Under the pieces are notes generated by a model, which was given only the letters and a program-made list of their open reading frames with translations, was not told the origin of the DNA and did not search any database. The translations under genes were made by a program, and so were the position numbers. Below are positions 12,901 to 23,932 of a stretch of DNA of 64,000 nt, one piece after another. The stretch's first letter is position 1; every line of letters starts with the position of its first letter. Source of the DNA: Nemania diffusa (Eukaryota > Ascomycota > Sordariomycetes > Xylariales > Xylariaceae). The stretch is from positions 3,224,001 through 3,288,000 of the forward strand of contig JBBPUQ010000001.1 of the NCBI GenBank assembly GCA_038501195.1, in the 5' to 3' direction.

Positions 12901-15647
12901 TATCTTGCTGCTGTTCACCAGGTTCTAGGACTGCGCAAGTTCTGCAAGTCGTCTAACAGGATCTTCCTAAAAATGATGCGAGCTGAACTATTAAAACAGC
13001 ACATGATTGATAACTGGGAAGACTATCTCGGCCAAGTCCTTTACGACCTCTATGGCCTTAAGCTAGGGGTGGGTCTTTCCGAGGTCCAAGATCATGGGTG
13101 CCCTCCTGAAAAGCTCGAACGACGAAACACAATATCACTAGTTGCTAGAGTGTCTATGCTGGCACATCGCATGGTAATGAAGGATCTCCTTAAATCAGAC
13201 TTGAAAAACACTATTGAGCATATGCAGCAAGCGATCGGACAGACAAAGTCTAATCAGCAGCTCATTCAAAACCTCCGGATCTTCAATCAAACCATGGCAA
13301 AGCCCATTCATCCTCTTCGTTTGTACGAAGCTTTCAAAGGAAAAGTTAGCATTGATGCTGTTGGTGTTAACACAGCCGATAGTATCCTCGCGAGACACAG
13401 GTGGTTTTTTTTACTCGGCATGATTGCATTTACGAAATTTAAGGGTGTGGATCTGAATAGGAGGCAAACACCGGGTGCTACTGACGACTTACGTATAGGG
13501 GCTACGTTCCTCCGACAACAGTTGCAGTTTACCCCCGATCAGTGGGATGCATGGTTTCGACTGGCTGAATGTTTCGATTATGAACTTGACGAATCCGTTC
13601 TCTGGACTGCGGACAAAATGAATAAAGAGCGTGCAGACCTGGTCAAGTACCAACGCAACGCAATCCACTGCTATACGTTGGCACTATCGCATTCACGGAC
13701 ATTTATCTCTCGTGGGAATGAGGAAGACAAGGATGCCATCCATGATCTCTATCACAAATTTGGAATGCGTATGTATGCTTCAAGCCGGGAGCCATTTGGT
13801 ATGGAGCCATTTCAACATTCCGAACACAAACGCTTTGTGATCCATGACACCGGGGCCGATACAAAAGACGTTCACTCCCAGATGCAAGATTACAAGGTCT
13901 GGAAGTTTGCCGCAAGGCTATTCAAAAAAGCTATGGAAGCCAAGCCCGAGCAGTGGAAGTATGCATCAACAATCCTAGTGTAAGGTCTCATGACAAAGAA
14001 CTAACCGCGCCCAGGAACCCGTACATGTATGCCAAGTGTATCTGGAAAATGTATCGGAAGCCGTTGGCTGCCCTCGATCAGATTGATCAGGAGAATCGAC
14101 CCACAGTTCAAATGGTTGTCAAAGCTCTGGAGCGCTCAGTGGAAGTCGTATCCGCGTTGCCAAAGCCACGGTACGGCCAGGATCCGACTCTGGAACCGCA
14201 CTACAAGATTGTGTCAGTGATTCATAAGTTGGTCATGCTCGAGGATCTCCAACTTCAAGAAGCTGTTGACATCCTTCAACGACAGCCGTATGCAATCGAC
14301 AGTGGGGAACACGTTGAGATAAAAGACTTGAAAAGCTGGGAGGTATACGTAATAAGGACATTGACTCAATTACGAGAAAAGGATCGATCAAATTGGCAAC
14401 ATCGCATCTTCATGCGCCATGCGAGAATTCTCTTCAACGAGAATTCAGAAGACTCGAGCGTCGATGACGCACTCGCAGCTTTTAGCGTCCTCAAAGAATC
14501 CATGCTCACCAAGACGATGGTGATGAATGTATGGAAGTGCGATGCGGAACGCCCTGGCCGGCATCATGTCTACACCGAGCAGTATGTAAGGTTTGTGGTA
14601 AAGTTGATGGTCGTTCTGAAAGACAGAACGAGCTTTGAAGCCATGCTCCGCCGCTTGCGTAAGAAAGGTGCAGATTACTATCACTTCAGCGACCTTTGGC
14701 AGGCTTGCTGCCTTGCGTACCTGCGACTCATTCGCCAGGCATACGAAATTACACCGATTTTCGAGGATGAATTCAAATCCACGGTGCCTGAGGAGTTTGA
14801 AATTATTGCTACCAGAATTAATGAATGGTGCTCGGATCCTGCCTCGTCGGATCCTGCTTTGAGCGCACTACAGGAGGTCATCGAGTTAAAGAAATTGAAC
14901 GGGGGCCTCATGAAGGCTGGCGCTATCGACGACACAATCAACGACTGTTACACTGCGTTATATTTCAAAACTGGAAAGTTGTTACCGGGACCAGACGTGG
15001 CTACGTTACTTGAGGAAAAAGAGCAAGAGCGTATACAAACCGAGGCTCGCCCCCTTGAAAAAGACACCTTGGATCCAAAGTCATTGAATCCTTTTAGTGG
15101 CCTTCTCAATCCTCAGTCGCACGAAAATTCGGGAACAGAAGGTGGCCCAGGCGATTCTACGCCTGTCAATATGGACGGTGTCCAACGCCCCCGAAAAGCG
15201 GGTATTAGGAGGGCGGACGTGCTACGCAAGGCTGAGCAAGCAGTCCTGCGTGTCCAGGAGGGACCTAAACCCATGAACGGAAAGTCGCGTAGTTCCGTAT
15301 CAAGCGGCAAGACCCCGGCGGCTGAGGAAAACAACGATGGTGATGGCGACGGTGACGGCGACGGCGAAAGTGATGGAGACAGCGTGAGAGGTGAAGCAGA
15401 AGGCGATGTGGAGATGAAAGACGATGAGCCCGACCGAGAGCTAAGCTCCGTGCCGGGCAGTGTCCACGATTCTGCAGACGACGAGAGTGACCTCAGTGAT
15501 GTGCCTCCAGAAGACCTTTTGGATGAAGACGAGGCTCAGCATCTTATGTTCCCCAACTTGATACGAAGAAGCCAGGACACGGAACCTGAGAGCTCGGAAA
15601 GCGAGACAGAAGAATCTAATTCGGCTATGGAAGGTGTAGAAGAATAG
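9919..15647 (+). CDS. hir3: Histone transcription regulator 3 homologue (HIR3/CABIN1-like)
   Basis: Large TPR scaffold of the HIR histone chaperone complex, which deposits H3-H4 independently of replication and represses histone genes. Two exons (9919-13958 and 14015-15647) flank a 56-nt intron with an AACTAAC branch point; joined they encode 1890 aa, and the join restores EQWKNPYMYAKCIWKMYRK. The N-terminus (SAFSAINLEPEENPDEEID..., then EALKRFQTALKLHAQGP) is the usual HIR3 opening. A basic AKRSKRTRRR stretch near residue 408 may be a nuclear signal. The tail is acidic, with a Gly-Asp run (GDGDGDGDGE) encoded by a small repeat at 15340-15375 and Ser/Glu-rich sequence to the stop. The ATG at 9919 is preceded by a possible acceptor (ATGCAG), so a short upstream exon is possible. 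Confidence 0.92.
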
Positions 15648-16672
15648 GCCACAATTAGTCAAAGTATGCCGGAATACTTTAACCTCATTATGGTCTTATC
15701 ACTAGCTGTATTTCTATAGTAGTACCCTTGTATGACTACATGTTTTTATATGACATGGTAAATGGAAATGGGAATGGGACTGGAACTGGTCGGTTCAGCG
15801 AGTGGACAATAGCTATGGAGGGGGTCGTGGAAGACGCTCATGAGTGCCCATTCTCCGAAGCTAGAATTTCACAGTATAGCTTGCAGGCACCTCTGAATGA
15901 CGAAGGTGTCGTAAAGTCCAAGTGCTCAGCCACTTGCATGGAGCTGAAAAGGCGCATTTAATCTCCACCTGGCGGCGGCTAAGAACCTGGATGCTGCTTG
16001 GCAGTTCTTGTCGTTCCTAACATTGGAGGTCGAGGAACCAATCGGTGAGGGATTAGGTCCACTTCACCGGTTCGAATGATCTGGGAATGGCTGAATGAGG
16101 TCTCTTGTATGCGATATTTGTCGACGTGGTTCTGCTCATACGAGCACGGTATCATACTGGTACAGCATTCTTGCATGTTGAATCTCGTCGATAATACGTG
16201 TACCTACATCTGAAACAAGTGTAATGGCAGTGCATGCTTGGCTCTTGAATCTTCTTTTGTAGTCTATTTACATACGTACAGACAAGAATACTAAATGCCT
16301 CATCGATGCTCTGGGTATCCTAGTCGAATGTAGATCAAGCCAAGGTAGAGATAAACTATTGTTGCCAGGTACAGAGTAATATTACGGTAAATGAGCTGGC
16401 GAGGTATGTAGGACATAGCCCCTTCGTCAAATACTACATGCCGGTGTCACTGTGCAGCGATGCTTATCTGGATAACTCTTTGTTGTTGGGGGGCTTGCTG
16501 ATGACGTTGAGCCATCCGTCTGTCCGGTACACTTTAATAACAAAAGGCGGACTACATCCAGGATCGCCTTGATTGATGGTCGTTCTGGACTGTACGTAAT
16601 ATCTACTCACGGCTATTGTCCTACTAGAAAAGACCTACTTGGATCTTCTCTCCTAGGGGATCGCGGATCGGG
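15648..16672. other. Intergenic region
   Basis: About 1 kb downstream of HIR3, including its likely 3' UTR with a GGAAATGGGAATGGGAC-type repeat at 15765-15790. No supported gene. Confidence 0.5.
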
Positions 16673-17609
16673 ATGCGGCTTCATACTCTCGTTGCTGTCT
16701 TGGCAGCCGCTGGCACAGCCGCAGATACCAACACACAAGCTACTCGGCAAAGGAGACAAAGAGCAGTAGATGTTGCTGGATTCCGAGGCCATGCCTCTCC
16801 GTCCCTCGCAGTACGATCTATTTCCAGCGTGTACTCACCGTGGACTCGGAGGTCCAATTTGTGGAGAGACCATAGGGACCTTTCGACAACGCTTTCGAAA
16901 CGAGATAGCGATGATGATGACGATGACGACGACAGCGACGACGATGATGACGATGACGATGACGATGATGGGGATGAGAAGCGCAGGCATCGAACTCATG
17001 CAGGAGCGAGTACGTTCATATTCTATTCCCACTCATTTCCCCTTACCTTGTATTTATTTTCAACATATTGCTATGGCTTGACTTCGCCCCAAAGTCCCAC
17101 TCCTATTTTTGAAACCACAACCACTAACTTTCATCACAGTCGCCGGCGGTATAATCGGCGGCATAATCCTCCTGCTCCTCCTCCTCTTCCTCCTATACTG
17201 GTTCAAGCTGCGTCCCAGAAGACAGCGCCGCCGGAAGCGACAGCGGAAGGACGAAGAAGAGGAAGAGGAGCGGCGCAGGCGATACGAGCAGGAGAACGCG
17301 CACTATGCCCCGGCCAACCAGCGGTCGTACCACCCCGTCGCTACCAGCAGCGGCGGCGCCGACGACGACGAGCCCCCGCGCTACCAGCAGGTGGTGGCCG
17401 GCGGCGCCCCGACGAGGGCGCCCGCCTCGCCGCCGCCGCTGCAGCCGCGCGGCACCGTGGAGTCCCCGGCCGAGCTGCCGAGTCCGGTCGATGGGCGCGA
17501 GCCGTCTTCGTTCCCGCGGGCGGACTACTCGAAGGGGAGCCGTGCCTCGTACCTGCAGCTGCAGAGCCCGGATGCGCATCCGGCTGACCAGCCGAATCCT
17601 ACTTATTAA
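16673..17609 (+). CDS. Asp-rich single-pass membrane protein of unknown function
   Basis: Two exons (16673-17009, 17140-17609; 130-nt intron ending CTAACTTTCATCACAG) join in frame to 268 aa. A signal peptide (MRLHTLVAVLAAAGTAAD) is followed by a short Arg-rich lumenal or extracellular part, then an almost pure Asp run near residues 79-98, a transmembrane helix (IAGGIIGGIILLLLLLFLLYW, about 113-133), a very basic stop-transfer and acidic segment, and a Pro/Ser-rich cytoplasmic tail ending in PTY. The layout resembles fungal cell-wall sensor-like or Mid2/Wsc-like architecture, but I see no Cys-rich domain. The downstream half is much more GC-rich than the flanks. Function unknown. Confidence 0.72.
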
Positions 17610-18405
17610 TAGGCCGCCGCCGCCGCCGCCGCATTTCGATACCCTCGGGAAGCAATGTCTAGGATAGGTCAAATATGGGCCGTGATATCTAGGGAGGAAG
17701 GAAGGTAGGCGACGATGGATATTCTACGGCGAGTTTAATTTGAAGCCGTTAACCTATCGAGTGGTATGGCGTTCTTAGTGTTTCGCAAGATGAGATGAGG
17801 ATACGAGCACGTAAACACCTCCCTAGCAGGCCACCACCGTTACGTATAATTTATGAAGAATCTTGAGACTCTGAAAGAATACGACTGTTGGTGTAAAGGA
17901 TACTACTTTATTCTAGATTGAGGACATGTCGCACAACTAAACCCGCCTAGCAACCAGTAGTTTAATATATATATATATCTTGCTACTATAATCTTTCAGC
18001 ATATCATGACTCTCTATGTAGAACGAATTAATAGTTAGGTTATGAAGAAAACCGTGACGAATGTTTATATTTATAATACTACGTACAATAGCAATCAAGA
18101 CAATGAAGATACTCTAAGTATGGCTAAGATCTTCATACATAAAACAACAAATCGTGTCTGTACAGGACGCTGATTCATATTCGTATTGCCACCCAACCTG
18201 GATATCTTACAGCTGAACTTCTTCATTCTTAGTAACAAACCAACCCCTTATGCCTATTAGCAAAAGTAAGAATCAAATAATACCATCCCGTTTATTTGCC
18301 ATCACCCATCCACCTATCCACTAGCCCATTCCCACGATCCCCAACAACAACCCCTTTTCGCAAATCCATCTGCCACAGGACAGCCAGACTAAGCGAGCGA
18401 GCCAT
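17610..18405. other. Intergenic region between convergent genes
   Basis: About 800 bp of AT-rich sequence between the membrane-protein gene (+) and RVT (-). A (TA)n run lies at 17965-17980. No supported gene. Confidence 0.5.
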
Positions 18406-21400
18406 TCACCCCTGCCACTTAACCCTCTTATCCCGAAAGATACTCACCATGCCCATAGGCAACAGACCAGGCTCAACAATATGCAAGCCGCCAAAGCGCG
18501 CAATGGCCTCGGGCCCATGGAGCTGCGCCACCCAACGCCAGTACGGCGCCATCTCATGCCAACCGCCCGTGATGCCTCCCCGCTGCTGCCCAGGACAGCC
18601 CGGGACCGCGAGCCGGCGCCCCTCGGCCTGCAGCGCCTCGACCGCGGCCCGCACCTCGGCGCTCGCCTCGCGGATCCCGCCTTGCTCCGCGGAGGGCACC
18701 TGCAGGAGCCTCATGAACACGCTCGCCAGGTCATCCCGGGACCCGCCGCCGTAGCTCAGGTCCTCGCGGTAGCGCGTGTACTCGGCGAAGCTGGGGAAGT
18801 CGCCCCGCGATTCCCCAGCGTCCCAGACCACCCCGGGGTTCGGCACGCCGACGAACTGCTGGACGACACCGCTGCGGCGCTGCTGCGCGAAGGCGAGCTT
18901 CCGCCGCTCGTACTCGCCGCGCTCGGCCTCGAGGAAGGCGTCCAGCAGCGCGGCCGGGTCGGTGGCCGCGACGGCGTCGCGCACCGGCAGGACGGAGATG
19001 AAGGGGCTGCGCAGGTCGAGCCCGCCGAGCTCGAGCGGGAAGAAGAGGAACGCGTCCGGGACGTCGGCGACGCCGAAGCGCGCGCGGAGGATATGCTTGA
19101 GGTACTGCGCCACGCTCGTGATGGGCTCCCCCTCCTCCTCCTCCTCCTCCGGTGACAAGAGGGGCGACAACGGCGAGGCGAACACGGCGCGCTCGACGCG
19201 GCGGTGCGTGGCGAGCATCTGGTCCACGTGCGCGCGGCCGAGGCAGTGCGCGGCGCGCCCGAAGTTGGCGCCGAAGAAGGCCGCCGCGAACGCGTTCCAC
19301 GCCTGCACGAAGGCGATGACGCTGCGCCGCTTGCTAGCAAGCTGACGCCGGAGGTCGACGACGTGCTTGTCGACCATGGCCTGGTCGATCTCGAAGCGGC
19401 CCGTGGTCGCGGACAGCTTCAGGAAGCCCCAGCGGATGTCGCCGGCGGGGAAGGCCGCGTCGATGGCGAGGTGTGTGGATGGGTCGCGGGAGATGCGCAC
19501 GGTGCCCGACTTCGCGGGGTCGATGCGCGTGCGCGCGACTGCGGCAAAGGCCGACACGGTCTCCCAGGCCGTCTTCGCGACGCCGTGGTCGCGCGACCAG
19601 AACCAGAGGTCGTCGTGTAGACGGTGTAGGGGGTGGCCGCCGGTGGCCTCGTTGACGGCGAAGTCGAGGCAGAAGAGCACGCACTCGCCGAAGACCTCGC
19701 TGAGGGCGTGGGCAGCCGGGGTGCCGCGGCGGCGGATACGCGGCGCCGCGTTGTCGTCGCCGAGGAACTTGAGAGGCGCTCCCAGGAACCTGGCGAAGAA
19801 GTCCATCCACGTTCGCGAGACGCCGAGGATCCGCATTACGGTCGTTGCGGTCTCGTGCGGCAGGAGGGCCTCCCAGCTCTCGAACACGGAGTGGAACGCC
19901 GTCACCTCGCCGTGCAGCTTCGTGTTGATGGCGATCTCGGTCGACAGGAGGCGGACGAGGCGCTGCTTGTCCTCCATCAGGTCGCGGTCCTGTTTGTCGC
20001 AGACTGTATCGACGACATCATTCGCAGATAGATCGAAGTCAAAATCTACCAAGACTTCTTTATTATTCACATCCTTGGGAACTCCCCGAGCTCTTGAAAG
20101 TGGCGGATCCATCGGAGTGATATCCGATATGCGGTGATACAACCGTGACTTTAAATACGACGGATCCTGTTGCTTATTCTGAGTAGAGAAATTGGCTTCT
20201 TCCTCGCCCTCGAGAAACTTCTCCTTCTGTTCCTCGTTGTCCATTAGGCTGGCCATGAAGTAATGCTTGCTGTATATGCTGTTCCTAGCCGCGTAGACCG
20301 AGTTGTGGTGATGCACCGATCCGGCGCCCAAGTAATACTGGCGGCGCTTTTGGTCGAGCTGGGGGATGGATATCCTCGACGACTTCCATGCCCCGTCGAA
20401 CTCGCGAAACTGCCTGAAGGCGCCCTTCAGGAAGACAGACCACTTCACCCCGATGTAGTGGAGGAAGATGGCCTGGAGCACGTCCTCGTGCATCTGGACG
20501 GTATAGACGCCCGTGATCTTCCGCTGCTGCTCAACGCATACGCTCTCGCCCCAGGACCAGGTAGAGAGGGCAGCGAGCCGCATGTTGAGGACATCCGCTA
20601 CCTCGACTAGGATGGTCGGGTTGCCGAGGAAGTCCCTCAGCACCTCGCGTCGTTCGTCCGTCAGTACATCCGACACGAGGAGACCATTGATAACCCAGGT
20701 CAACGTGGCCGGACTGAACTGTTTCTGGGCAGTCAGTGTGTTTTCAAATGCTGTGAGCTTCTCACGTAGTTGCTCCAAGGCCTCGGTCTTGGCTGTTCTG
20801 TTCTCGTCTTGCAGGCCGAATAAGTCGACGAGGTACGTCATGAGCGTTTTTCGGCTTACGCCGACACACTTGAAGACAACTTTCTCCCATTCACGGCGAG
20901 CCTCCTTTTTCATCGCATCGCCGACATCCTCGTAGCCCTCGGCCACCTCGGAATCCTCTGGGGCTCCTGCAGCCGCTTTCTCGGTGGAAAGCCACTCGGT
21001 GACGAGTTGTGCATGGAGCGACGCATATTGGAGCTTGGATGACTGCATGTCGAGGCGGCGTAGGAGCGACTTCTCCCAACTACGCATCAACTGGGGTGTT
21101 ATAGAGGAGTCGTACTTGGACTGGGCCATGAAGCTATCTAGGTTCTTCAGCTCAATCTCCAAGTCAGGCGACTTCGATGGACCTGAGAGGAACTCGCCGG
21201 TTTTGGTTGTCTTTATAGCAAAGCAATCCTTCACACCATGACTCAACAGCTTTAGGCGTTTGAGAGCGTCTCTTTCGCTCTCGAGATGAGAAATGACACT
21301 CTCCTTGGCAGTCTCGAACTCAACCCGCTTCTTGGACAGCTCTTCGAGCTTGGTATTTGTGATCTCCTGTAAGGTCTCCGAGAAGACGCTGCCCCTATTA

Positions 21401-21408
21401 GTAGGCAT
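18406..21408 (-). CDS. rvt: Cellular reverse transcriptase-like protein of the fungal RVT family
   Basis: Intronless 1000-aa protein with the layout of the single-copy RVT genes of fungi and bdelloid rotifers, described as domesticated non-mobile reverse transcriptases. Residues 10-60 look coiled-coil. RT core features are LLPHETATTVMRILGV followed by WMDFFARFLGAPLKF, motif B RRRGTPAAHALSEVFGE (Gly562), motif C RLHDDLWFWS (Asp599-Asp600) and motif D AKSGTVRI (Lys633). The thumb region FPLELGGLDLRSPFISVLPV and the extreme C-terminus LLPMGMVSIFRDKRVKWQG are familiar RVT hallmarks. Oddly, where motif A should supply its Asp, ten residues before the His of LLPH, I read Val508 (SVFESW). The 3' half is strongly GC-rich. 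The cellular role of RVT proteins is not settled. Confidence 0.88.
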   Translation of the reverse strand: MPTNRGSVFSETLQEITNTKLEELSKKRVEFETAKESVISHLESERDALKRLKLLSHGVKDCFAIKTTKTGEFLSGPSKSPDLEIELKNLDSFMAQSKYDSSITPQLMRSWEKSLLRRLDMQSSKLQYASLHAQLVTEWLSTEKAAAGAPEDSEVAEGYEDVGDAMKKEARREWEKVVFKCVGVSRKTLMTYLVDLFGLQDENRTAKTEALEQLREKLTAFENTLTAQKQFSPATLTWVINGLLVSDVLTDERREVLRDFLGNPTILVEVADVLNMRLAALSTWSWGESVCVEQQRKITGVYTVQMHEDVLQAIFLHYIGVKWSVFLKGAFRQFREFDGAWKSSRISIPQLDQKRRQYYLGAGSVHHHNSVYAARNSIYSKHYFMASLMDNEEQKEKFLEGEEEANFSTQNKQQDPSYLKSRLYHRISDITPMDPPLSRARGVPKDVNNKEVLVDFDFDLSANDVVDTVCDKQDRDLMEDKQRLVRLLSTEIAINTKLHGEVTAFHSVFESWEALLPHETATTVMRILGVSRTWMDFFARFLGAPLKFLGDDNAAPRIRRRGTPAAHALSEVFGECVLFCLDFAVNEATGGHPLHRLHDDLWFWSRDHGVAKTAWETVSAFAAVARTRIDPAKSGTVRISRDPSTHLAIDAAFPAGDIRWGFLKLSATTGRFEIDQAMVDKHVVDLRRQLASKRRSVIAFVQAWNAFAAAFFGANFGRAAHCLGRAHVDQMLATHRRVERAVFASPLSPLLSPEEEEEEGEPITSVAQYLKHILRARFGVADVPDAFLFFPLELGGLDLRSPFISVLPVRDAVAATDPAALLDAFLEAERGEYERRKLAFAQQRRSGVVQQFVGVPNPGVVWDAGESRGDFPSFAEYTRYREDLSYGGGSRDDLASVFMRLLQVPSAEQGGIREASAEVRAAVEALQAEGRRLAVPGCPGQQRGGITGGWHEMAPYWRWVAQLHGPEAIARFGGLHIVEPGLLPMGMVSIFRDKRVKWQG

Positions 21409-22752
21409 CTTCGTAGCGCCGGCTATAGGTCCAATAGAGTAGGTAGGTTCTTGAGAGCAATGTGCTGTGTATCACCTCGGATGAAGGTAGTATTGAATAG
21501 ATCAAGGTCAAGGAGAGGAAGGAGACCTGGTTATATAGAGAGAGAGAGGTAGGCGGCGGGCCAGACCTCCATGTTGGCTCCCTAGTATACAGAGGCTCTA
21601 CATACTGACGGTGAACTCCACGACCCCACACCTTGCTTGCCTTTATTTTGCCTTAATGTTGTGATAGACTCAACAAAGACATAAAATGCAAGCTTGGTAT
21701 TGCCTACTGTACTGTCTCGCACTTCTTCAAGGAAGACATCGCAGGAAACAAGCCTCATAGCAACAACGCTTCCACTTATTTGCTTGTTAGTAATGCCTAA
21801 AACAGAATAATGAAGTCTGTCCAGAGTGATCGAGTGGGGTGTCTCCTTTTGATACGGTTTCTGTATCAATACTCACAGCAAAGTAGTTAATGATGCATAT
21901 ACCATAACTATACCCAACAAAGATAGCCCTATTCAAGTCATTGCTGATGCCTGAAATAATAGTCAGCGGCACATTTTCACACCGACTTCTCAAGAGCCAA
22001 AAGAAAAATACACCACTACGGCTATCTCCCATAACATACCTGCTATACTCAGAGCTGTACTCGGGAAGGGGGATGCATTGTAGTAGAAATGCTCTACCAA
22101 CCTAACCTACCTAGGTAATTGAGAAGTCTGTAGAATACAAGTATCAACGATTTAAAGGATAGTTACCAGTATCTGAAGACATTGCGGCTCGCATGGATTG
22201 ATTGACTTGTCGTATCAACGGAGCATTCTGATTGGATTACAAGCCCTAATGCTCATAAATAGTGACGTGATGCAATGCCCTCACATGATTCCTTCCCACA
22301 ACAGTGAAACTATGACCTTTGCCTATCGCCGAAACCTAAACCCAAGAAGAAAAAAAAGGAGGAAAAAAGCTTAAAAAAATAAAAACTCCAATGACCGATG
22401 CCCACATTGCGAAAACGAGAATGGAAGGGGTATTGTCCAGACACCAATGCTGAAGAGCAGTAACAAAAGAGGCGTAGATTATCACCTCTCGCTCGGAATG
22501 GGGAGTTTATTAAGAGCGAGAATTAAGTAGGCGTCGCCCAGTGCACATAGCCTGTCATGGCGGGGGATCTGGAGGCTCTGAGAGTCTGAATCACCCATGA
22601 GGTATCGACTCGAGGCTCCGTGAAACCCCACCCAAGCAAGCACCTTAGTATTGGGGAAACCAGGTATGAGATGTGTGGCAGTGCCAGGGATGTGGCGAGG
22701 CTGAGGATGCTCGAGAGGTCGGGTGCGTATAGAGGGGCGCCGCTAACTGTTG
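21409..22752. other. Intergenic region
   Basis: About 1.3 kb between RVT and the ubiquitin-domain gene, both transcribed leftwards, so it holds the RVT promoter and the 3' UTR of the next gene. An A/G-rich run lies near 22340-22385. No supported gene. Confidence 0.5.
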
Positions 22753-23932
22753 CTACCGGTTGAAGACGAGCGCGTTCACGACATGGTCCTTCTGCCAGCC
22801 CTGGCTTTGGAGGGACATATTCTCCTTAAGAATCTTGCCCATATACGCCACGCGGACATGCCTCGTCGATGGTAACTAGACATATATATATCAGATAGGG
22901 GGTTCAATGGGGAGGTTGTACGAAACGTGTGACTTACACCGGATTCTTCCGCAATCTTCCTCGATAGGCTTCTCACGGATTCATCGGCGTCTATGCCGAT
23001 GATCACGTCGGGGTAATTGTCGCTTAACCGAGCGCGGACCTTAACAAGCTTCTTAATATCCACTACGGCTTTGCCTTTTTCTTCCCTTCGCCGCAGAGCC
23101 TCATCTTCATCGACTTCTTCGGCCGTGTCATCGCCTGTTAGATCGTCATCTCCTTTGCCATCCTTGTCCACGCTTTCCCTCCGGGCCCCACTGTCCTCGA
23201 CTAAATTGGTCGGATCGCAGACGATCCATTCGGGGAGCGCGTAGTAATTGCCCAGTGCATCGTAGACACCATTGGACAGGTTGCCGGTCGGTAGCGTGAC
23301 TTCGGCAGCCTTCAAGAGCCCCTGTGCAGTGGCAAGGCCGCCGGCATCCTCGTCGTCTGCCGGCTCGACACCCGCAGCTCGCTTCCCATCAGACTCCCAC
23401 ATAGCCTCCAAAGCGGTGCGGATCACCTGCCATACTTCAGGACGGCCGGTCACCCTCGTATCGAAGAATTCGGTGCGCTGCAGGTCGAGATCTGCTCGTG
23501 TCCAGGTACGGTCTCTCGACGTCCATTCGTGGCGGCGCAATGGCTTGTCTATGTGTTGGGAGAGGGGCTGGCCGGCTCGACGGCTATGGCTTGCCGAGTG
23601 CTGTCCGTTGGGATCATCGGCGGCAGTGGCGTGTGTGGGTTGGGAATTGATGGCTCGCGCAGACGGCGACGAGGACGAGGCGCCGCCGGAATAGGGCGCA
23701 TCGGGGCTCGACGGTCGTGAGAAGCAGCAGCCCTAGATCGGCCAAGGTTAGGGAGATGCCAACAACGATATACGGTTCCAGCATTCAGGGTCTTGGGACT
23801 CTCGGGGCTTTTTAGGTGCATGACTAGTAGATACCTAGCTACCCAGCCTAACGTGGGTGACACGAGGCCGTGGCCGTGACAGAAGAGATGGGTAATGCCG
23901 AGGGTTTGACAGAGACGTAATGCACGTACCAT
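22753..23932 (-). CDS. Ubiquitin domain-containing protein (UBTD1/2-like)
   Basis: Homologue of UBTD1/UBTD2 (DC-UbP): an N-terminal UBTD fold plus a C-terminal ubiquitin-like domain, thought to link E2 enzymes and substrates. Exons 23932-23930, 23732-22938 and 22875-22753 join to 306 aa. The first coding exon is just ATG; after a 197-nt intron the protein reads MGCCFSRPSSPDAP, a classic N-myristoylation plus palmitoylation start. Conserved blocks are LRRHEWTSRDRTWTRADLD, EFFDTRVTGRPEVWQVIRTAL, TLPTGNLSNGVYDALGNYY and the Ubl end VRVAYMGKILKENMSLQ to VVNALVFNR. A Glu/Asp-rich linker separates the domains. The last intron (22876-22937) has GTAAGT and a normal acceptor. Confidence 0.9.

Noticed and set aside
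18731..19340. Long open frames antisense and out of frame within RVT
   Set aside because: They follow from the very GC-rich coding sequence of the RVT gene, have repetitive Arg/Ala/Ser composition and show no domains.
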